From the NCBI GenBank assembly GCA_964480915.1, contig CAYZRS010000024.1, positions 1 to 64,000 of the forward strand: DNA of 64,000 bases. Reading direction: 5' to 3'. Below are positions 61,034 to 64,000 of this stretch, piece after piece. This DNA comes from CAWGCE01 sp964480915 (GTDB lineage: Bacteria > Planctomycetota > Planctomycetia > Pirellulales > Pirellulaceae). The translations under genes were made by a program, and so were the position numbers. The notes below the pieces were generated by a model, which was given only the letters and a program-made list of their open reading frames with translations, did not search any database and was not told where the DNA came from. The first letter of the stretch is position 1. Every line of letters begins with the position of its first letter.

Positions 61034-61994
61034 CAGCTTGGGGTATCGAAAATGGAGCGGCAAACTAGCGCCGGCTTGGACTCGCGTGCACGTGATTGCC
61101 CGTACGGGCATTCGCCGCGCTTGGACCATCCACTGGCTGCGTCGCGCTCTGTTTTTCGCCGCACTGCCGGTCCTCTGGTTTGCGCTCGGATTTTTCATCT
61201 ATGAAAAATCGATCGAGTATCCAGATTTGGCTGATGGGCTGACCCCGTTCATCAGCACGACCGTCGATAGCCCGCAGCTCGACATGGTGTTGGATACCAT
61301 GTCTGACACCCCGGAAGAAGCTCGACATGGTGTTTGGGCTTGGCTGCTCCATTCGTTTTTCCGCAACTCACAAGCGATCGTTTTGGCCCTGATCGTCGGA
61401 CTGATCGCGCCGCCTCTGATCTCCCAAGATATTCGCTCCCGCGCTTTCCTATTGTATTTTTCTAGGCCGCTGGGACGATTCGAGTACGTACTTGGCAAAC
61501 TCGTCACGGTTTGGGCCTACTTGGCGATGATTACCATCGCACCGGCGATTGTGCTGTATGTCCTGGGGATTCTCTTGTCACCCGAACTGAGCGTCGTGGC
61601 GGCGACGTGGGATCTGCCGCTGCGGGTGCTCGCTGCGACAGCCGTCGTTTCGGTCCCGACCGCTTCGCTGGCGCTGTGTATCTCTTCTTTGACACAAGAG
61701 AGCCGTATCGCGGCGTTCGCTTGGTTTGCGATTTGGATTCTGGGGTTCGTGACCTTCGGTATCCTCTCCAGCGTCGAAGGACTCGATAGTTCGATTACGA
61801 ATTCGGTGCCCTTCAATCAGGAGAGCGTCTGGTCGCACGTTTCGCTGTATCACACGTTGGGGCGAGTCCAAAGCTGGGTCTTTGGTTTTGCCGAGTTCGC
61901 AGAGGTCCGCACATCGGCGATCATCCTGTGCGTCGTCACGATCGTTTCGCTCGTTATTCTTTTGCGTCGCGTCGTCGCGCCGATGAGGGCTTGA
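61023..61994 (+). CDS. ABC-2 type permease
   Basis: 323 residues from ATG 61023, overlapping the ATPase gene. About six membrane spans, with a large loop after the first (about 60-105). ISQDIRSRAFLLYFSRPLGRFEYVLGK is the typical ABC-2 'S-R-P' element after span two (shown here in two parts: ISQDIRSRAF and LLYFSRPLGR). It pairs with the ATPase encoded just upstream. Confidence 0.87.
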   Translation: MAVNSLGYRKWSGKLAPAWTRVHVIARTGIRRAWTIHWLRRALFFAALPVLWFALGFFIYEKSIEYPDLADGLTPFISTTVDSPQLDMVLDTMSDTPEEARHGVWAWLLHSFFRNSQAIVLALIVGLIAPPLISQDIRSRAFLLYFSRPLGRFEYVLGKLVTVWAYLAMITIAPAIVLYVLGILLSPELSVVAATWDLPLRVLAATAVVSVPTASLALCISSLTQESRIAAFAWFAIWILGFVTFGILSSVEGLDSSITNSVPFNQESVWSHVSLYHTLGRVQSWVFGFAEFAEVRTSAIILCVVTIVSLVILLRRVVAPMRA

Positions 61995-61996
61995 AT

Positions 61997-62974
61997 ATGA
62001 GTCAAATCAGCACGAACGGTTCGTCGCCGGCCCCAGAGCAGCCGCTGATGATCGAACTGGAAAGCGCTACCAAGCTGTACGGCAATGTGATTGGTGTAAA
62101 CGATATCTCCTTATCGCTTCCGCCAGGCGCCTATGGACTGTTGGGTCCTAACGGCTCGGGCAAATCGACGCTGCTGAACCTCGTCATGGGCCAGCTCCAG
62201 CCGACTTTGGGCACGGTGCGGGTATTCGGTGGGAACCCACAAAACAACCAAGCCTTATTCAGCAAATTGGGTTATTGCCCCAGTAGTGAAGGGCTCTACG
62301 CGGGTATCTCGGCGTTTGAATGGGTGACTTATTTACAGCGCTTGCAGGGCCTAAGTCGCTCCGCTGCGGTCGAGGCGGCGAAACGGGCGCTCGACAGCGT
62401 CGGCATGACCTACGCCATGCACCGGCCGATCGCAGGCTACTCGCGCGGCATGCGGCAACGGACAAAATTGGCTCAAGCGATCGCACACGAGCCCGAATTT
62501 CTCATTTTGGACGAGCCTTTTAGTGGGCTCGATCCGATCGCTCGTCATGACATGTCGGTCATGTTGCGGGACTGGATCGAACAAGGCAGGAGTCTGTTAT
62601 TGGCGAGCCACGTTTTGCATGAAGTCGAGGCGATCACCCGTTCGTTTTTGCTGATCTGTGGCGGTCGCCTGCTCGCTTCTGGGACGGCGGAAGAAGTTCA
62701 CGAAATGCTGGTCGACCTGCCGAACGAACTGACGATTCGCACGAATCGAGTTGACGAGTTGGCCGGCCGGATCGTTGGCATGGGAGTGGTTGATTCGTTG
62801 CGAGTCGACGCCGACACCGTCTGCGTTTCGACCAAACAGGCCAGTCAGTTGTTGTCCGAATTGCCGCAATGGGTCGAACCGGGCGGATTGCAGATTAGCG
62901 AAGTCCGTTCGGCCGACGAATCGTTGCAAGAGTTGTTCAGTTCGCTGCTGAAGATCCATCGAGGTGAGATATGA
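61997..62974 (+). CDS. ABC transporter ATP-binding protein (ABC-2 type), second of operon
   Basis: 325 residues from ATG 61997. Walker A GPNGSGKST, signature YSRGMRQRTKL, Walker B LILDEPFSGLDP and switch ASHVLHE are intact. It is similar in plan to the first ATPase of the operon but not a recent copy. It overlaps the next permease by ATGA (4 bases). Confidence 0.92.
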   Translation: MSQISTNGSSPAPEQPLMIELESATKLYGNVIGVNDISLSLPPGAYGLLGPNGSGKSTLLNLVMGQLQPTLGTVRVFGGNPQNNQALFSKLGYCPSSEGLYAGISAFEWVTYLQRLQGLSRSAAVEAAKRALDSVGMTYAMHRPIAGYSRGMRQRTKLAQAIAHEPEFLILDEPFSGLDPIARHDMSVMLRDWIEQGRSLLLASHVLHEVEAITRSFLLICGGRLLASGTAEEVHEMLVDLPNELTIRTNRVDELAGRIVGMGVVDSLRVDADTVCVSTKQASQLLSELPQWVEPGGLQISEVRSADESLQELFSSLLKIHRGEI

Positions 62975-63831
62975 GCGGCCGACAGAACTCGCTGGTGGCC
63001 AATGTGTTGGCCGTTTTGGAATTCGAGTTGCGCCGCGCGATGACCGTTCCCCGGCTCGCTTGGTGGTGCGTCCTGGCCTTCTTCCCGGTGCTCATCGTCA
63101 CGCTGGTAACGATGGTTCCCATTACCGAACGGCGCGGCGACGAATTCACCGTAACCAAAATTGATATACCGATCGAAATCTGGTCCTCGTTTCTGTTCGC
63201 ATTGATTCCGATGTTGATCAGCATGTTGGGCACGTTCTTGTGGACGACGCCCGCCGTTTCGGCCGAGATTGAACGGCAAAGTTGGGTCTACCTGGCTGTC
63301 CGTCCCCATGGACGCGCGGCTGTGCTGCTGGGAAAATACTTGGCTTCGATCCTTTGGGTGTTGCCCGCGGCGTTGGCCGGCACGACGTTCGCAGTACTAG
63401 TGATCTACCGCTCGAGCGACGGCATGGCGGCCCCGGGCGTCGCGAGAGAAGTGTGGTGGACCATTGCGCGGCTTAGTTGCCTTTCGGTTCCCTCCTATTC
63501 GGCGATCTATCTGGCCCTGGGCACGATCTTCACCAAGCGAGCCATGGTGATGGCGGTCGCCTACACATTGATTTTCGAACTGGTCGTCAGTTGGGTCCCC
63601 GCCTTGATCAACAAGTTGACGATTCAGTACCGTTTGCGCGCCCTGTTTTTCAATTGGGCCGACATCGACGTTACGCAGGCGGGCCGGTTGCCTCCCATCG
63701 ATATCTTCAGTGCTGCACCGCCTTGGGTGCATGTGTCGATTCTTTTCGGGTGGATGATAGCACTGGTCACATTTTCGGTCGCCTTGGTGCGGAGCCGAGA
63801 CTACGTCGTTTCTTCGACTCCGGAAGCCTGA
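62971..63831 (+). CDS. ABC-2 type permease, last of operon
   Basis: 286 residues from ATG 62971, with about six membrane spans. ISAEIERQSWVYLAVRP-like text (AEIERQSWVYLAVRPHGR, LLGKYLASILW) matches the ABC-2 'R-P' element after span two. Two ATPase/permease pairs in one operon suggest either two exporters or one heteromeric complex. Confidence 0.85.
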   Translation: MSGRQNSLVANVLAVLEFELRRAMTVPRLAWWCVLAFFPVLIVTLVTMVPITERRGDEFTVTKIDIPIEIWSSFLFALIPMLISMLGTFLWTTPAVSAEIERQSWVYLAVRPHGRAAVLLGKYLASILWVLPAALAGTTFAVLVIYRSSDGMAAPGVAREVWWTIARLSCLSVPSYSAIYLALGTIFTKRAMVMAVAYTLIFELVVSWVPALINKLTIQYRLRALFFNWADIDVTQAGRLPPIDIFSAAPPWVHVSILFGWMIALVTFSVALVRSRDYVVSSTPEA

Positions 63832-63952
63832 GTGGCCCCGATTGCCGAATATAAGTACCCCGTTTTTGTCCCCCTCGACCTATACTCTCGCGGTCCTAAA
63901 AATTGAACGAGATGTCGTGCTTCTCGTTTACCCGCTGTAGAGGAGTCATGTC

Positions 63953-64000
63953 GTGGAGTCCGAAGTCTTGGTAACGCTTGGCCTACTGCTGGGCGCATCG
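63953..64000 (+). CDS. Start of a gene cut by the window end
   Basis: GTG 63953, with AGAGGAG 7 bases upstream, opens a frame (MESEVLVTLGLLLGAS) that runs to the window end and looks like a membrane or signal segment. Only 16 residues are visible, so no identity is given. ATG 63948 in another frame stops after eight codons. Confidence 0.5.
   Translation, partial: MESEVLVTLGLLLGAS

Noticed and set aside
1..64000. CRISPR arrays, prophage genes, transposases, integrases
   Set aside because: None seen. No regularly spaced short repeats and no such protein motifs; the only HNH protein lacks phage or restriction context.

Overview
This looks like chromosomal DNA of a planctomycete, most likely of the Pirellulales (Rhodopirellula/Blastopirellula type). 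The signs are formylmethanofuran-dehydrogenase-type genes (fhcA, fhcB, fhcC) in a bacterium, a BBP7-type outer-membrane protein, dockerin-like repeats joined to PEP-CTERM tails, proteins with an NPYAA(P) N-terminus, frequent TTG/GTG starts, loose operons and many convergent gene ends that overlap. No phage, transposase or CRISPR array was seen. Two 100-N scaffold gaps are present, at 25035-25134 and 49771-49870.

Layout: 1-2163 holds the end of a tRNA-Ser, a secreted beta-barrel protein and a small membrane ORF. 2164-5878 holds two tandem lidless Hsp70 proteins and a small membrane protein. 5954-11102 carries fhcC, fhcA and fhcB on the minus strand, interleaved with a MobA-like gene and a DinB-like gene on the plus strand. 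11206-15888 carries a GH16 glycanase and a formyltransferase / PIG-L deacetylase / sugar-phosphate transferase operon. 15963-24739 holds a YceH-like protein, an M48 lipoprotein protease, a fatty-acid desaturase facing a two-component system, a YcxB-like membrane protein and two Gfo/Idh/MocA oxidoreductases. 24968-30890 holds a gap-split membrane protein, thiS-thiG, a Cfa-like methyltransferase, a DinG-like helicase and hisF.

31018-35940 begins with a cysteine-rich exported protein. An unusual set follows: an intact PilT-type ATPase, directly followed by a membrane-anchored PilB/GspE homologue whose catalytic motifs are all degenerate, a CvpA-like membrane protein and another membrane protein. 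36092-41781 holds TerC, a detached secretin-like fragment, a zinc-ribbon protein, a candidate small RNA, a diguanylate cyclase, tRNA-Leu(TAA) and a BBP7-type protein. 42543-45205 holds a DUF420 protein and leuA. Upstream of leuA is what reads as a complete transcription attenuator: promoter, leucine-rich leader peptide of 25 codons, and overlapping pause, antiterminator and terminator hairpins. 45335-49933 holds hypothetical proteins, an ECF sigma factor, a 7Fe-type ferredoxin, an HNH protein and a gap-interrupted PEP-CTERM protein.

50081-54450 is a methionine-salvage cluster (mtnC, mtnD, mtnB) split by a second GH16/dockerin/PEP-CTERM gene. The rest holds a MiaE-like protein, a methyltransferase, a membrane protein next to phoU, two small exported or membrane proteins, a four-gene ABC-2 exporter operon and the start of a gene cut by the window end.

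The strongest candidates for something undescribed are the leuA leader-peptide attenuator (45003-45205) and the PilT plus pseudo-PilB membrane operon (31618-35940).
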